A stretch of 64,000 nt of DNA from Cryomorphaceae bacterium 1068 (GCA_027214385.1 JAPVXR010000006.1:1-64000), one strand, 5' to 3'; shown: positions 35,744-45,399, counted from the stretch's first letter. Numbers and translations are program-made. The notes: generated by a model from the letters alone, not told the origin.

Positions 35744-36184
35744 ATGCCACAGGATTTTAGATGCGATTGCCCGATCACCTCAGCCCTTGATATAGTTGGC
35801 GATAAATGGATGCTAGTTATCGTGAAACAGATGCTAATGGAGGGAGCGGAAACCTTTAAGGATTTCACTAACAGTCCTGAAGCCATTGCCACCAATATTC
35901 TTTCGGCAAAGCTCAAAATGCTCGAAGAGGCGGGTATCCTTACGAAAAACAAGTTACCCAACAACAAGAAGACAAATATCTACCTGCTGACCGAAAAAGG
36001 ATTGGCGCTCACACCCGTTATTGTAGAATTGGCCAATTGGAGCGATAACCATCTCAGAGATGTACATCCCAAAATTCAGGATGGAGAAGGCATGGAGTTC
36101 TTGCGGTCTGATAAGGAAGGGATGGGCAAAGCTCTCGTGAATGGCTACCGAGAGAAAGTTGCCGAACGGGAGTATCTGGATTAA
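35744..36184 (+). CDS. HxlR family transcriptional regulator
   Basis: The 146-residue protein is the full-length family. It opens with FRCDCPITSALDIVGDKWMLVIVKQML, the HxlR signature, then a winged helix (DFTNSPEAIATNILSAKLKMLEEAGILTK), the wing, and a helical C-terminus for dimerisation. The cysteines Cys7 and Cys9 lie near the N-terminus, as in redox- or aldehyde-sensing relatives; whether this one senses anything by Cys is unknown. It is divergent from the NTF2-like lipoprotein gene. Confidence 0.9.
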   Translation: MPQDFRCDCPITSALDIVGDKWMLVIVKQMLMEGAETFKDFTNSPEAIATNILSAKLKMLEEAGILTKNKLPNNKKTNIYLLTEKGLALTPVIVELANWSDNHLRDVHPKIQDGEGMEFLRSDKEGMGKALVNGYREKVAEREYLD

Positions 36185-36259
36185 TTAGGATATTTCACGC
36201 TGTATCTAAAAAGCAGATTACTACATTCAACGCCTTTAAAATAAAGAAGATCGCCATTC

Positions 36260-36754
36260 ATGGATTTTATCGAATACGCAAACAATTGGGCAAAAAGCGA
36301 GGTCACTCAAGGGCATATCATGATCGGGCTGGGTGTGCTGATTCTTGCCGCCTTAGTCGGCATAATAAGAAGTGAGGTAGAATTTCTGAAAGGAGCCACT
36401 ATTCCTATCGCGCTGATGCTGGTGATATTGATAGGCTATGGAGGATACATTCTTTTTAGTCGACCTGCACATGCCAAAGAAAGTATTGCCCTTTTCCAAA
36501 AATCTGAGAAAGAGGCAATCGAACAGGAGATTGTCAAACATACCAACGACAATAAAGCGGGTAAAACGCTGATGAAGATTTACCCCATCCTGGCTATCGT
36601 TTCTCTAGCACTCTTGATGTTCCTTTCGAGTCCATATTACAAAGGGATGGCGGTAGGATTCGGATTCTTATTTTTGATGGCCTATGTAGTTGACAACGGA
36701 TTCGTTTCGCGTTCTGACGCGTTTCTTGAATATTTGAACGAGTGGAAAGCATAG
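36260..36754 (+). CDS. Hypothetical membrane protein
   Basis: The 164-residue protein has about four hydrophobic helices (HIMIGLGVLILAALVGII, TIPIALMLVILIGYGGYILF, YPILAIVSLALLMFL, GMAVGFGFLFLMAYVVDN), with a charged loop (about 73-106, KESIALFQKSEKEAIEQEI). I recognise no family. It stands between the HxlR gene and an erythromycin-esterase-like gene. Confidence 0.72.
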   Translation: MDFIEYANNWAKSEVTQGHIMIGLGVLILAALVGIIRSEVEFLKGATIPIALMLVILIGYGGYILFSRPAHAKESIALFQKSEKEAIEQEIVKHTNDNKAGKTLMKIYPILAIVSLALLMFLSSPYYKGMAVGFGFLFLMAYVVDNGFVSRSDAFLEYLNEWKA

Positions 36755-36865
36755 AAATTCACCAAAGCTCCATTGCTTGCGCGAGCAAACCACCAAAGCC
36801 CTGCTTCACCTATTTCGACTATTGATGAGTTTGTTTTTGTAAAATCGGTAAGAAATTATTCCTTC

Positions 36866-36873
36866 TAAATTTG
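36866..36873 (+). promoter_or_regulatory. -7 element of the erythromycin-esterase-like gene
   Basis: TAAATTTG is an exact match to TAnnTTTG. It ends 11 bases before the ATG of the downstream gene. The nearest TTG upstream (36837-36839) is 26 bases away, longer than usual. Confidence 0.4.
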
Positions 36874-36884
36874 TCCGAAAACCA

Positions 36885-38156
36885 ATGAAGAGAAGCCTCG
36901 AAAATTCCTTAATGTGCTTATTCATTGCCTTGAGCTTGTCTTCATTCGCCCAATTGCTTACAGGTAACTCCAAAGAATTCATCTACCCATTTCAATCGCA
37001 GCACGACGAGGTGCTTTCGAACCATATCAGCGCCATAACCGACGGTGCTGCGATCATCGGATTGGGCGAAGTGAGCCACTACACCAAGGAGTGTTACGAA
37101 TTGAAGCACCAAATAATTAAGACGCTGATCAACCAGGGATATGACGCTTTGGTGCTGGAAGTAGATTTTGGACAGGCAGTTTTGTGGAATGATTACGTGA
37201 CCAATGGAAACGGAAATATCGATTCGCTGATTGCGGAGTCCGGCTGGTTTACCTACCGCACCCAAGAATTTAAGAACCTACTCATTGACGTCCGTAATCA
37301 CAACCTTACCGCCGACCAACCTTTTCAGGTATTTGGGATGGAAATGACCGCCATGCACAACAATCTGCCTTGGCTGGAAAACTACTTATCGGAGCATTCT
37401 GCAGCGTCTGAAGAACTGGTAGCGCTTCTTATAAAAGAACAGCCCGTAGTCGCTTTTCAGCAGCACAGCCGTGTGGAAGTAATGGACTATTGGAATTTGT
37501 ACTACGAACTCAGTGGATTCTTATCAGAGCACCGTGATGAACTGATTAATTCAGGAGGAGAAAAGAACTATGCCACGGCCCAACGGATCTCCGAAATAAC
37601 CCGCCAATATGCCACTTACATTTCACAGGATGAGTTTATGATACAAGTAGAACTGCGCGATCAGTTTTCTTCGCGGAATGTAATGTGGTGCATGGAACAA
37701 CTCGGAGAAGACAGTCAAATCGCTATCTGGGCTCATAATGGACATGTGGTTAAAGAATCTGTCCTGTTTGGTTACGATATTCTTGGCTATTATTTGAGCA
37801 AATGGTTTGGTGATGAGTACTATTCCATTGGGTTTACGTTCAATCAAGGAGAGTTTGGCGCATACTCTTCCAATGGGTTTAAGAAATGGGAATTGCCCTC
37901 GGTTCAGGTACCGTCATTAACCAAAGAGTTAGCTGAATTCAATAGCCCATATTTGCTCTTCGATATCCGCCGTCTTCTTCATGCCGAGCCTGATCTTCCT
38001 CTTTTTGAAAAGTCCGTCCCCATTCGTACGGATGTTTCAGAATCATTCAATGATGATAACAACCCAATGATGGAAATTGACCTTTCCAATTCTTACGATT
38101 GTTTGATTTATATCGATCATACCAATTATCCAACAACGATAGAATGGAAGCAATAG
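36885..38156 (+). CDS. Secreted erythromycin-esterase-like protein
   Basis: The 423-residue protein has an N-terminal signal segment (SLMCLFIALSLSSFAQ). The family core begins with IIGLGEVSHYTKECYELKHQI (about 55-75), including the Glu and His of the EreA/EreB active-site motif, and ALVLEVDFG (about 88). A second conserved His region, IAIWAHNGHVVKES, occurs near 286-298. Family members have diverse roles, and only a minority hydrolyse macrolides, so resistance should not be assumed. It is followed by a VOC gene 35 bases later on the same strand. Confidence 0.85.
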   Translation: MKRSLENSLMCLFIALSLSSFAQLLTGNSKEFIYPFQSQHDEVLSNHISAITDGAAIIGLGEVSHYTKECYELKHQIIKTLINQGYDALVLEVDFGQAVLWNDYVTNGNGNIDSLIAESGWFTYRTQEFKNLLIDVRNHNLTADQPFQVFGMEMTAMHNNLPWLENYLSEHSAASEELVALLIKEQPVVAFQQHSRVEVMDYWNLYYELSGFLSEHRDELINSGGEKNYATAQRISEITRQYATYISQDEFMIQVELRDQFSSRNVMWCMEQLGEDSQIAIWAHNGHVVKESVLFGYDILGYYLSKWFGDEYYSIGFTFNQGEFGAYSSNGFKKWELPSVQVPSLTKELAEFNSPYLLFDIRRLLHAEPDLPLFEKSVPIRTDVSESFNDDNNPMMEIDLSNSYDCLIYIDHTNYPTTIEWKQ

Positions 38157-38191
38157 CAGCGTTCTGTTCGGAAATTTAATCAGCTAGAACT

Positions 38192-38587
38192 ATGAAATTC
38201 GCCTACACCATCCTCTACGTCCGCGACGTGACTGCCACCATCGAGTTTTATGGAAATGCCTTTGGCTTCCAACGGAAGTTTATCACCCCCGAAAACGATT
38301 ACGGTGAGCTGGCCACAGGAGAAACCACTATCGCATTTGCCTCTGTTGAATTGGGCAATTCAAATTTCAAAAGTGGTTTTCAAAAGAGCTCATCGGCCGA
38401 CAAACCTTTTGGCATTGAATTGGCTTTTACTTCCGAAGATATCGAGGCCGACTTTCAAAAAGCGCTAAACGCAGGAGCCATCCCATTTGAGCCACTCATC
38501 GAAAAACCTTGGGGTCAAAAAGTAGGATACGTGAGAGATATCAATGGATTCCTCATTGAGATTTGCACTCCAATGAAAGCTGAGTAA
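38192..38587 (+). CDS. VOC family protein
   Basis: The 131-residue single-polypeptide VOC protein begins KFAYTILYVRDVTATIEFYG. It contains AFTSEDIEADFQKALNAGAI and ends with GFLIEICTPM, with Glu in the last strand as candidate metal ligand. The first-module His is replaced by Tyr (YTILYV), so metal-dependent catalysis is uncertain. It could be a binding or resistance-type VOC protein. Confidence 0.85.
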   Translation: MKFAYTILYVRDVTATIEFYGNAFGFQRKFITPENDYGELATGETTIAFASVELGNSNFKSGFQKSSSADKPFGIELAFTSEDIEADFQKALNAGAIPFEPLIEKPWGQKVGYVRDINGFLIEICTPMKAE

Positions 38588-38878
38588 GCCCATTTTTGGG
38601 TCGGTATGATCACTCCTGTTTGTACTTAGAATAGTTCAGAACTATCGGTAAGGACTGTAGAAGAAAAGTGAGTCAAGAGCATTCATCCGGATGTTCACCA
38701 GTCTCTGGCAAATTTTAGGGCGAGCATTCCCTACATTACTTTTATTCCATTCAATGATTGGGATGACCCCGCATATTCTAGTACTTTTCGAAACCCGAAA
38801 GGCAAAACTTCCGACAAAAAACTAAACTGCAAAGAGCCTTTTTTCAGGGCGCATCCCTAAATAAATCACCCGACTAGA

Positions 38879-40381
38879 ATGACACAGAAAAGAGAAAACT
38901 CCATAGAAATGAGCAAGGCCGAATTTCAAAAGATCGGTTACGAGCTCGTTGACACCATAGCTGGTTTTTTTGATGTCATTGGCGAAAAACCCGTCACCAC
39001 AACCAAGTCTCCGTTGGAATTGCAAAAAGAGCTGGGGACTTCTTCCTTACCGGAAAACGGAAAGCCCGCTGAAGAGTTGATCCACTCTGCCGCTCAACTA
39101 TTAATGGACAATTCGCTGTTCAACGGCCACCCAAAGTTTTTTGGTTTCATCACCTCGTCGGCTGCGCCAATCGGAGCATTGGCAGATTTGCTGGCGGCTT
39201 CGGTCAATCCCAACGTGGGCGGACAAATACTGAGTCCGATGGCCACCGAGATCGAAAAGCAAACGATTCAATGGTTGGCTGAATTTATTGGGGTCTCCCC
39301 CACTTATGGCGGCGTATTGGTGAGCGGTGGCAATATGGCCAACTTTACCGCTTTCCTCGCTGCGAGAACCGCCAAAACACCCAAGAGCATCAAAGAAGAC
39401 GGTCTTTCAAACACGACAAACCAACTGATCACCTACTGCCCGAAATCTACTCATACTTGGATTGACAAAGCAGCCATCCTTTTTGGACATGGTTCCAAAT
39501 CGGTGCGTTGGATCCCGACTGATGACTCCAATAAAATGGACAATGCTATTTTGGAGAAAACCATAAAAGAGGATCTGGCCTGTGGACACCAACCCTTTAT
39601 GGTGGTGGGCACCGCAGGAGATGTGAGCACGGGTGTCGTGGATGATCTCGAAGCCATTGCCGCTATTTGCAAAACCTACGACTTGTGGTTTCACATTGAT
39701 GGTGCCTATGGCATTCCCGCTGCCGTTATTCCCGAGTTAAGGGAATTGTTCACCGGAGTAAAAGACGCTGACTCCATTGCGCTCGATCCACACAAATGGC
39801 TCTACAGTCCGTTGGAAGCGGGTTGCACTTTGGTGAAAAATCCCCAACACCTGATCGACACCTACAGTTCACATCCCGAATATTACAATTTTAGTCTAAC
39901 GGAAGAAGGTGGGTCAGTGAATTTCTTTGAGTACGGACTCCAAAACTCACGCGGATTCCGTGCATTAAAAGTATGGCTGGCCTTGCAGCAAATAGGTAGA
40001 AGTGGCTACGAGAAGCTTATAAAAGAAGACATCGAATTGTCAGAGCACTTCCATGACTTGGCCGTCAAAAACACCGAACTGGAGGCCATCACGCAAAACT
40101 TGAGTATTAACACACTCAGATACGTTCCCGATAATCTCGAGCTATTTGGCGAAGAAAGAGATACGTATTTGAATACATTGAATGAAGAAATAGTAAACGA
40201 GCTACAAGCCGGTGGCCGAATGTTCTTATCCAATGCAATCGTAAAAAAGAGGTATTGCATGAGAGCTTGCATTGTCAATTTCAGAACGACCGAAAAGGAC
40301 ATCGAAGAGTGCATCGACATCATCATTGAAGAAGGTCGAAAGATCAATCAAAGACTTCAAAAACTATCATCAACCCATTGA
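38879..40381 (+). CDS. Group II PLP-dependent decarboxylase (aspartate/glutamate/aromatic type)
   Basis: The 500-residue fold-type I decarboxylase has PLP-binding features THTWIDKAA (H192 stacking on the cofactor), D274 in HIDGAYG and the Schiff-base Lys K306 in DPHKWLYSP. The substrate is not obvious from sequence. The stop codon is only 10 bases before a ketopantoate reductase gene, which suggests an alternative L-aspartate 1-decarboxylase giving beta-alanine (PanP-like). Glutamate, tyrosine and 2,4-diaminobutyrate remain possible. The ATG at 38879 starts the family's N-terminal helix (FQKIGYELVDTI). Confidence 0.9.
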   Translation: MTQKRENSIEMSKAEFQKIGYELVDTIAGFFDVIGEKPVTTTKSPLELQKELGTSSLPENGKPAEELIHSAAQLLMDNSLFNGHPKFFGFITSSAAPIGALADLLAASVNPNVGGQILSPMATEIEKQTIQWLAEFIGVSPTYGGVLVSGGNMANFTAFLAARTAKTPKSIKEDGLSNTTNQLITYCPKSTHTWIDKAAILFGHGSKSVRWIPTDDSNKMDNAILEKTIKEDLACGHQPFMVVGTAGDVSTGVVDDLEAIAAICKTYDLWFHIDGAYGIPAAVIPELRELFTGVKDADSIALDPHKWLYSPLEAGCTLVKNPQHLIDTYSSHPEYYNFSLTEEGGSVNFFEYGLQNSRGFRALKVWLALQQIGRSGYEKLIKEDIELSEHFHDLAVKNTELEAITQNLSINTLRYVPDNLELFGEERDTYLNTLNEEIVNELQAGGRMFLSNAIVKKRYCMRACIVNFRTTEKDIEECIDIIIEEGRKINQRLQKLSSTH

Positions 40382-40391
40382 TCAAGAAAAA

Positions 40392-41318
40392 ATGAAAATA
40401 GCCATAATCGGAACAGGCGGAGTCGGAGGATACTTCGGAGGAAAATTGGTGAAGGCGGGATATGACGTCACCTTCTTAGCCAGAGGAGAACACTTAAAGG
40501 CGCTGCAAACCGAGGGCCTAAAAGTAAAAAGCATTCAAGGCGACTTCGAGGTGCGCGACTTTCGAGCTATGGATCAGATTTCAGACATGGGAAGCCCCGA
40601 CCTGACGATGGTTTGTGTAAAAGCCTGGCAGATCAAAGAAATTCGAGAGGATCTTAAAACGCTAGCAGACTCAGGCAGCATGATCTTGCCTTTGCAAAAT
40701 GGCGTGATGGCTGCAGAAGAATTGATGGAGGCCATAGACAGAGCAAGCATTATTGGCGGACTCTGTCGGATCATCAGCATGATAGAGGCTCCGGGAGTAA
40801 TCAATCATATCGGGGTCAACCCCACGATCATATTCGGGGAAATCGATGGGCGACAAACCCAACGAGTGAAGGACATTCAAGAGGTGTTGACAACCGCAGG
40901 AATTGAATCGAAACTAACCAATAACATTCAGGCCGAACTATGGAAAAAGTTCATGGTGATTTGCACCAGTGCCCTCCTCGGTATCACCAAAGCGACTTAC
41001 GGTGAGATAAGGGAGCTGCCCGAAACCAGAAAGTTGATGATCGACTTGGTCACTGAAATCTACCACCTCTCACAAAAAATCGGAGTAAACATCGAACCCG
41101 ATTTCGTGGAGAAAACCGTTTCGTTTATCGACACCTTTCCACACGATTCTACCTCGTCGCTTACGAGAGATGTCTGGGAGGGAAAACCATCGGAGATTGA
41201 ATACCAGAATGGCACCGTGGTCAAACTAGGAGAAAAATACGGCGTTGATACTCCTATCAATCGTTTTGTTTACCAATGTGTTCTGCCGATGGAACTGAAG
41301 GCAAGGCACAAGAAGTAA
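40392..41318 (+). CDS. panE: 2-dehydropantoate 2-reductase (ketopantoate reductase)
   Basis: The 308-residue protein has an N-terminal Rossmann fold starting IAIIGTGGVGGYFGGKL (G-x-G-x-x-G). Catalytic Lys is probably in ELWKKFMVICTSALLG, and the C-terminal helical domain has STSSLTRDVWEGKPSEIEYQNG. It matches the ApbA/PanE family, which reduces 2-dehydropantoate to pantoate using NADPH in pantothenate and CoA synthesis. An earlier in-frame ATG at 40272 lies inside the upstream gene and is rejected. Coupling with the PLP decarboxylase suggests both halves of pantothenate are supplied here. Confidence 0.9.
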   Translation: MKIAIIGTGGVGGYFGGKLVKAGYDVTFLARGEHLKALQTEGLKVKSIQGDFEVRDFRAMDQISDMGSPDLTMVCVKAWQIKEIREDLKTLADSGSMILPLQNGVMAAEELMEAIDRASIIGGLCRIISMIEAPGVINHIGVNPTIIFGEIDGRQTQRVKDIQEVLTTAGIESKLTNNIQAELWKKFMVICTSALLGITKATYGEIRELPETRKLMIDLVTEIYHLSQKIGVNIEPDFVEKTVSFIDTFPHDSTSSLTRDVWEGKPSEIEYQNGTVVKLGEKYGVDTPINRFVYQCVLPMELKARHKK

Positions 41319-41360
41319 AGTCCAGTGTGAATTGCTCATTGCGACACCTCTTTCAAAGGA

Positions 41361-42140
41361 TCAGTAGTTTTTGAAAGTAAACCCGAAAGTCAAGAATCGG
41401 TCTTGTTGCTTTTGATCGGCCACAACAATACTCTCGTAGGTGTGGAGGTAGTTGACCTTGAAGTTGATGAATTTTGAAATGGGCATTTCAAGGCTTAGAT
41501 CAGCTTGCCAGCGAAAATTATTGCTCTCTTCGAGTGATTGTTGGAAATAAGCTTCATAACCCGCGATGAGCTTCTTCTCGAATAAATAGTGCTTTCCATT
41601 GATCCAAAAGGTACCGCGCAACGTGTTGATCGATTCGCTTCCATTGTACTCTTCCAAATTAAACCGACTTCTGGAGAAGTTTGTGCTCTCGTATTCGCTG
41701 GATACCGAAAACTTTAGCATGTCCTCCTTATCCCTCAAAAGTTCATAGGTCACTCCAGCTCCAAGGATGGTTCTCAAATCTATTTTTCTTCGAAAGTTTG
41801 AGCTTATAATCCCAATAAGCAATGGAGACCATGTGGCGTCAGGAGTGAAGTACAAAAAGTTGAGACTAACGATGTCCAAATCTGCTTTGTCTCTGTCAAA
41901 CTCCTGATACAAATAAGAGTTTCGGTTGTTGAACAGCCACTTGTTCCATGGTTTATAAGCTATATCTGACTTGGCTCTGAAAATGATAGTCTCCACATTT
42001 CCCGACTGGAAAATACCCGTGAGCGAAAGGCTGGCTTTCAATTTCAGCGAGTCTGTCTCGCTCGCAAGCGTATCGCTTTTGCTTGTTTGGGCTGACAGCC
42101 AAAAAGGGAAAAACAAAAGGCAATAAAAAAGCTTTTTCAT
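41361..42140 (-). CDS. DUF481 family outer-membrane protein
   Basis: The 259-residue protein has a signal peptide (MKKLFYCLLFFPFWLSAQ) and a beta-barrel-like body of about ten amphipathic strands. It begins LKLKASLSLTGIFQSGNVET and ends with RFLTFGFTFKNY. This is the DUF481/YdiY group of putative outer-membrane proteins, some of which respond to salt or acid. The function is unknown. It is convergent with the ketopantoate reductase gene. Confidence 0.88.
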   Translation of the reverse strand: MKKLFYCLLFFPFWLSAQTSKSDTLASETDSLKLKASLSLTGIFQSGNVETIIFRAKSDIAYKPWNKWLFNNRNSYLYQEFDRDKADLDIVSLNFLYFTPDATWSPLLIGIISSNFRRKIDLRTILGAGVTYELLRDKEDMLKFSVSSEYESTNFSRSRFNLEEYNGSESINTLRGTFWINGKHYLFEKKLIAGYEAYFQQSLEESNNFRWQADLSLEMPISKFINFKVNYLHTYESIVVADQKQQDRFLTFGFTFKNY

Positions 42141-42281
42141 GCTACTTCACTGAAAATATCTCGTCTTAAAGTGCTTGACAAGCTATACCCCGCTGGCTGC
42201 AAGTTTCAAAGATAGTTGCTTCGCTACTTGAACTGAATACAAGCGGGTTAAAGTCTGTACACAAAGGTTTTGTCGTATCAC

Positions 42282-43373
42282 TTAGTCATCGTTCATCACA
42301 TGCTCTTGCTGCGTAATACTCTCGTCGTGGACGCTTTGTAAATAGGCTTGGATAAAGTTCTCGCTCAAACCGTGGCTCTTGGCATATTCTCTTCCCTTTT
42401 CCAAGATCGCATTCCACCTTGTTTTCTGAAGAATGGTCAGGTTGTTTTCCTTTTTGAACTTACCAATGTCTCTGGCCACTTTCATTCTGTTGTCCAAAAG
42501 ATTTAATAATTCATCGTCAATGTGATTGATCTTCTCACGCAGCATATCCAGCTCGGCGTGATCCGTCCCCTCATCAAATTGAGGCTCGCGCACCACGATG
42601 GCGTTGATCATGTCATTCAACGTTTCAGGCGTCACCTGCTGTGCCGCGTCGCTCCATGCATTGTCGGGATCGATGTGCGACTCGAGCATGAGTCCGTCGT
42701 AGTCCAGATCCATCGCCTTTTGGGAAATGTGGTACAGCAATTCTCTGCGTCCACCGATGTGACTCGGATCGCAGATCAGTGGCAAGTCGGGCATCTCGTT
42801 GCGGTAAGCTATGGCCAATTGCCACTGCGGACGGTTGCGGTAATGCGTCTCGCCGAGGTTGGAAAATCCACGGTGAATGGCTCCAACGCGCTTCAATCCC
42901 GATTGGATCAAACGCTCGGTAGAGCCAATCCACAGCGCCAGGTCGGCATTGATCGGATTCTTGATCAAAACGGGAATATCAACTCCCCGAAGTGCTTCAG
43001 CGATTTCCTGAACGGTAAAAGGATTGACGGTAGATCGCGCTCCGATCCACAGCATGTCGATATCGTGCTTCAGCGCCAGCTCCACGTGGGCGGCATTGGC
43101 CACCTCGATGGTTACGGGAAGTCCCGTTTCGGCCTTCACTCGCTGCATCCACGGCAGTCCGATCTCCCCTACTCCTTCGAAGGAACCGGGTCGCGTTCTG
43201 GGCTTCCAAATCCCCGCGCGGATGTAGTCCACCTTTCCCGTGGCGGCCAGCCTTTTGGCGGTTTCCAATGTCTGCTCTTCCGTCTCAGCGCTGCAGGGGC
43301 CGCTGATGAGTATCGGCCCGCGCCCCGTGGAAATCCACGATTGCAATTTTGTAGTTGTCTTTGTCCCTTCCAT
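42282..43373 (-). CDS. Bifunctional DAHP synthase / chorismate mutase (type II AroQ)
   Basis: The 363-residue protein has an N-terminal 3-deoxy-7-phosphoheptulonate synthase domain of the beta/KDO8P-like type: ISGPCSAETEEQ, RAGIWKPRTRPGSFEG, and CDPSHIGGRRELLYHIS with metal-binding His and Asp. The C-terminal AroQ-type chorismate mutase (about 275-355) begins LDMLREKINHIDDELLNLLDNRMKVA. It gives both the first step of the aromatic pathway and chorismate to prephenate, so it feeds prephenate dehydratase encoded in the same operon. It is separated by 15 bases from the upstream aminotransferase gene. Confidence 0.93.
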   Translation of the reverse strand: MEGTKTTTKLQSWISTGRGPILISGPCSAETEEQTLETAKRLAATGKVDYIRAGIWKPRTRPGSFEGVGEIGLPWMQRVKAETGLPVTIEVANAAHVELALKHDIDMLWIGARSTVNPFTVQEIAEALRGVDIPVLIKNPINADLALWIGSTERLIQSGLKRVGAIHRGFSNLGETHYRNRPQWQLAIAYRNEMPDLPLICDPSHIGGRRELLYHISQKAMDLDYDGLMLESHIDPDNAWSDAAQQVTPETLNDMINAIVVREPQFDEGTDHAELDMLREKINHIDDELLNLLDNRMKVARDIGKFKKENNLTILQKTRWNAILEKGREYAKSHGLSENFIQAYLQSVHDESITQQEHVMNDD

Positions 43374-43388
43374 ACGTTCTCAATTAAT

Positions 43389-44570
43389 CTATGTCAGTTG
43401 TATTTTGTTCGTTTCTATCGCCGCCAATACGCGCCGATGTGCTTCTTTAAATAGCTCTAGATCTCCGCACAAAGAGATTCTCAAATGCTTGGTTCCGTTT
43501 TCGCCAAAGATCATCCCCGGGGTGATGAATACTTTGGCTTGAGCCAAAACTTCTTCCGAATAGGCCTCAGCCGAAGCTTTAAAGGAAGGGATTTCTGCCC
43601 AGACGAATAAGCCCGCCGTGTCTGCCTCGTATTCGCAGCCCAGCAAAACCATTATTTTCTGCGCCCATTCCTTTCGCTTGGCGTATTCCTCGTTTAGCGC
43701 AGCAAACCAGTCTTCGCCCTGCTGTAAGGCGATCACCGCAGCTTCTTGCACGGCTTTAAACATGCCCGAGTCCATATTGCTCTTAAACTTCAACACGGCG
43801 TTGATGTATTCGGCATTGCCGGCAAGGCAGCCCACTCGCCAACCCGCCATATTGTAACACTTGCTCAGGGAGCTTAGTTCCAAGGCGTGTTTCATCGCTC
43901 CTTCCACTTCGAGGATGCTCAGCGGCTTCTCGTTCAGGATGAAGGCATATGGATTGTCGTGGCAGATCAGTATGTCGTGCGCTTTCGCGAAAGCGATCAA
44001 ATCCGCAAAGAAATCGAGATCGGCTTGCGCTCCCGTGGGCATATTGGGATAATTGATCCACATGATCTTCACGGCACTCAGGTCGCGCCGGGCCAATGCC
44101 TTCAGGTCGGGGCGCCAGTTCAAGTCTTGTTCGAGCGGATAGTAAACCGATTCGGCTCCTGCCAATTTCGTGGCCGAGGCGTAAGCGGGATAACCCGGAT
44201 CGGGCACCAATGCCTGATCGCCGGGGCCCAGGAAGGTCATGGCGATGTGCATGATTCCCTCTTTGGAACCGATCAGCGGAAGGATCTCCGTCTCGGGATT
44301 CACCTTTGCACGAAAGTGCTCGCGGTACCAATCGGCAAAGGCCACGCGCAAGGCGGGCAGCGAGCGGTACGACTGATACATATTGGCTTCGGGCTCGTGC
44401 ACGGCTTCCTTCAATCGCTCGATCACGGCGGCGGGAGGCAGCATATCGGGACTCCCGATTCCCAAGTTGATGACTTGGTCGCCCGCCTCGTTCATTCGGC
44501 GAATCTGAGCGAGCTTATCGGCAAAGTAGTAGGTGCCGATTCCATCCAAACGTTTGGCTGTTTCAATCAT
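43389..44570 (-). CDS. Class I/II aminotransferase of the phenylalanine operon
   Basis: The 393-residue fold-type I PLP enzyme has the PLP Lys in ELSSLSKCYNMAGWRVG and NYPNMPTGAQAD near the cofactor. The pattern is like LL-diaminopimelate/alanine-type aminotransferases (DapC/AlaC group), but position in the operon points to phenylpyruvate transamination to phenylalanine or a related aromatic step. Its ATG overlaps the end of prephenate dehydratase by 8 bases, indicating translational coupling. The region is GC-rich, producing long antisense frames. Confidence 0.92.
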   Translation of the reverse strand: MIETAKRLDGIGTYYFADKLAQIRRMNEAGDQVINLGIGSPDMLPPAAVIERLKEAVHEPEANMYQSYRSLPALRVAFADWYREHFRAKVNPETEILPLIGSKEGIMHIAMTFLGPGDQALVPDPGYPAYASATKLAGAESVYYPLEQDLNWRPDLKALARRDLSAVKIMWINYPNMPTGAQADLDFFADLIAFAKAHDILICHDNPYAFILNEKPLSILEVEGAMKHALELSSLSKCYNMAGWRVGCLAGNAEYINAVLKFKSNMDSGMFKAVQEAAVIALQQGEDWFAALNEEYAKRKEWAQKIMVLLGCEYEADTAGLFVWAEIPSFKASAEAYSEEVLAQAKVFITPGMIFGENGTKHLRISLCGDLELFKEAHRRVLAAIETNKIQLT

Positions 44571-45399
44571 CGATCTCGGCTTTTTTATAAGTTCCCAAAA
44601 CTTCCAGCGACTCGGTGCATTCCTTCAAATCGTCCATGCAGGCTTCAAATTCGCCCAAGTTGTCAAATTCCAAATCGAGGTGGAAGTAGTAGCGGTTCAG
44701 CTCTCCCAATACGGGGTACGACTGCAGCTTGCTCAGGTTGATGTCGTGGCGGCTTATGGCCTCCAGCACCTTGAGCAGTTTCCCGCGGCCGTCCACCACC
44801 GTGAGGTAGATCGAGGCTTTATTGACCTGCACGGGCGGCACGGGTTTCCCCTTGGCTTGCACGATAAAGAAGCGGGTATAATTGACTTTCGACGTCTCGA
44901 TACCCTCGGCCAGTATTTCCAGACCGTAGAGTTCTGCAGCTCGCCTTCCGGCAATGGCGGCAATGCCCGTAGTCCGGTTCTCGGCGATGCGTTTGGCGCT
45001 CAAAGCCGTATCCTCCGATTCGACCATCTTCATGGGCTTGTCGCGGAGGTACACCAGGCATTGGTTCAAAGCCATGGGGTGGGAAACCACTTCCTTGATC
45101 TGCTCCATGTTTTGCCCGGGCAAAGCCATAAGGTTGTGCCTGATGCGCAGGTACACCTCTCCCACTATCCTGAAACCGTGCTCGCGCAAGATGCGGTAAT
45201 TCTGCAACAGACTGCCCGCAATGGAGTTTTCGATGGCCATAATGGCGATGTGGTCGCTCGGGTGCTTGTCCAACTGAGCGGCAAGAATCGGGAAAGACTC
45301 GGCGGGAACGAACGCATGTCCGTTTTGGCCAAAGTACTTCAGCGCCGCCTCCTCGTGGAAGCAACCCAACTCTCCTTGTATGATGATTTTATCTCGCAT
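44563..45399 (-). CDS. pheA: Prephenate dehydratase with ACT domain
   Basis: The 278-residue protein is a monofunctional prephenate dehydratase. The catalytic domain (1-185) has the typical EDTALSAKRIAE and the NYTRFFIV motif containing the catalytic Thr-Arg-Phe. The ACT regulatory domain (about 190-270) has GKLLKVLEAISRHDINLSKLQSYP, where families with phenylalanine feedback carry the GALV and ESRP motifs. It converts prephenate to phenylpyruvate. This is the first structural gene of the operon, and its ATG is preceded directly by seven U residues of an attenuator. Confidence 0.95.
   Translation of the reverse strand: MRDKIIIQGELGCFHEEAALKYFGQNGHAFVPAESFPILAAQLDKHPSDHIAIMAIENSIAGSLLQNYRILREHGFRIVGEVYLRIRHNLMALPGQNMEQIKEVVSHPMALNQCLVYLRDKPMKMVESEDTALSAKRIAENRTTGIAAIAGRRAAELYGLEILAEGIETSKVNYTRFFIVQAKGKPVPPVQVNKASIYLTVVDGRGKLLKVLEAISRHDINLSKLQSYPVLGELNRYYFHLDLEFDNLGEFEACMDDLKECTESLEVLGTYKKAEIDD

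Noticed and set aside
36885-38156. Macrolide resistance from the erythromycin-esterase-like gene
   Set aside because: The family is broad and most members are not macrolide esterases. The protein is exported and there is no mobile context.
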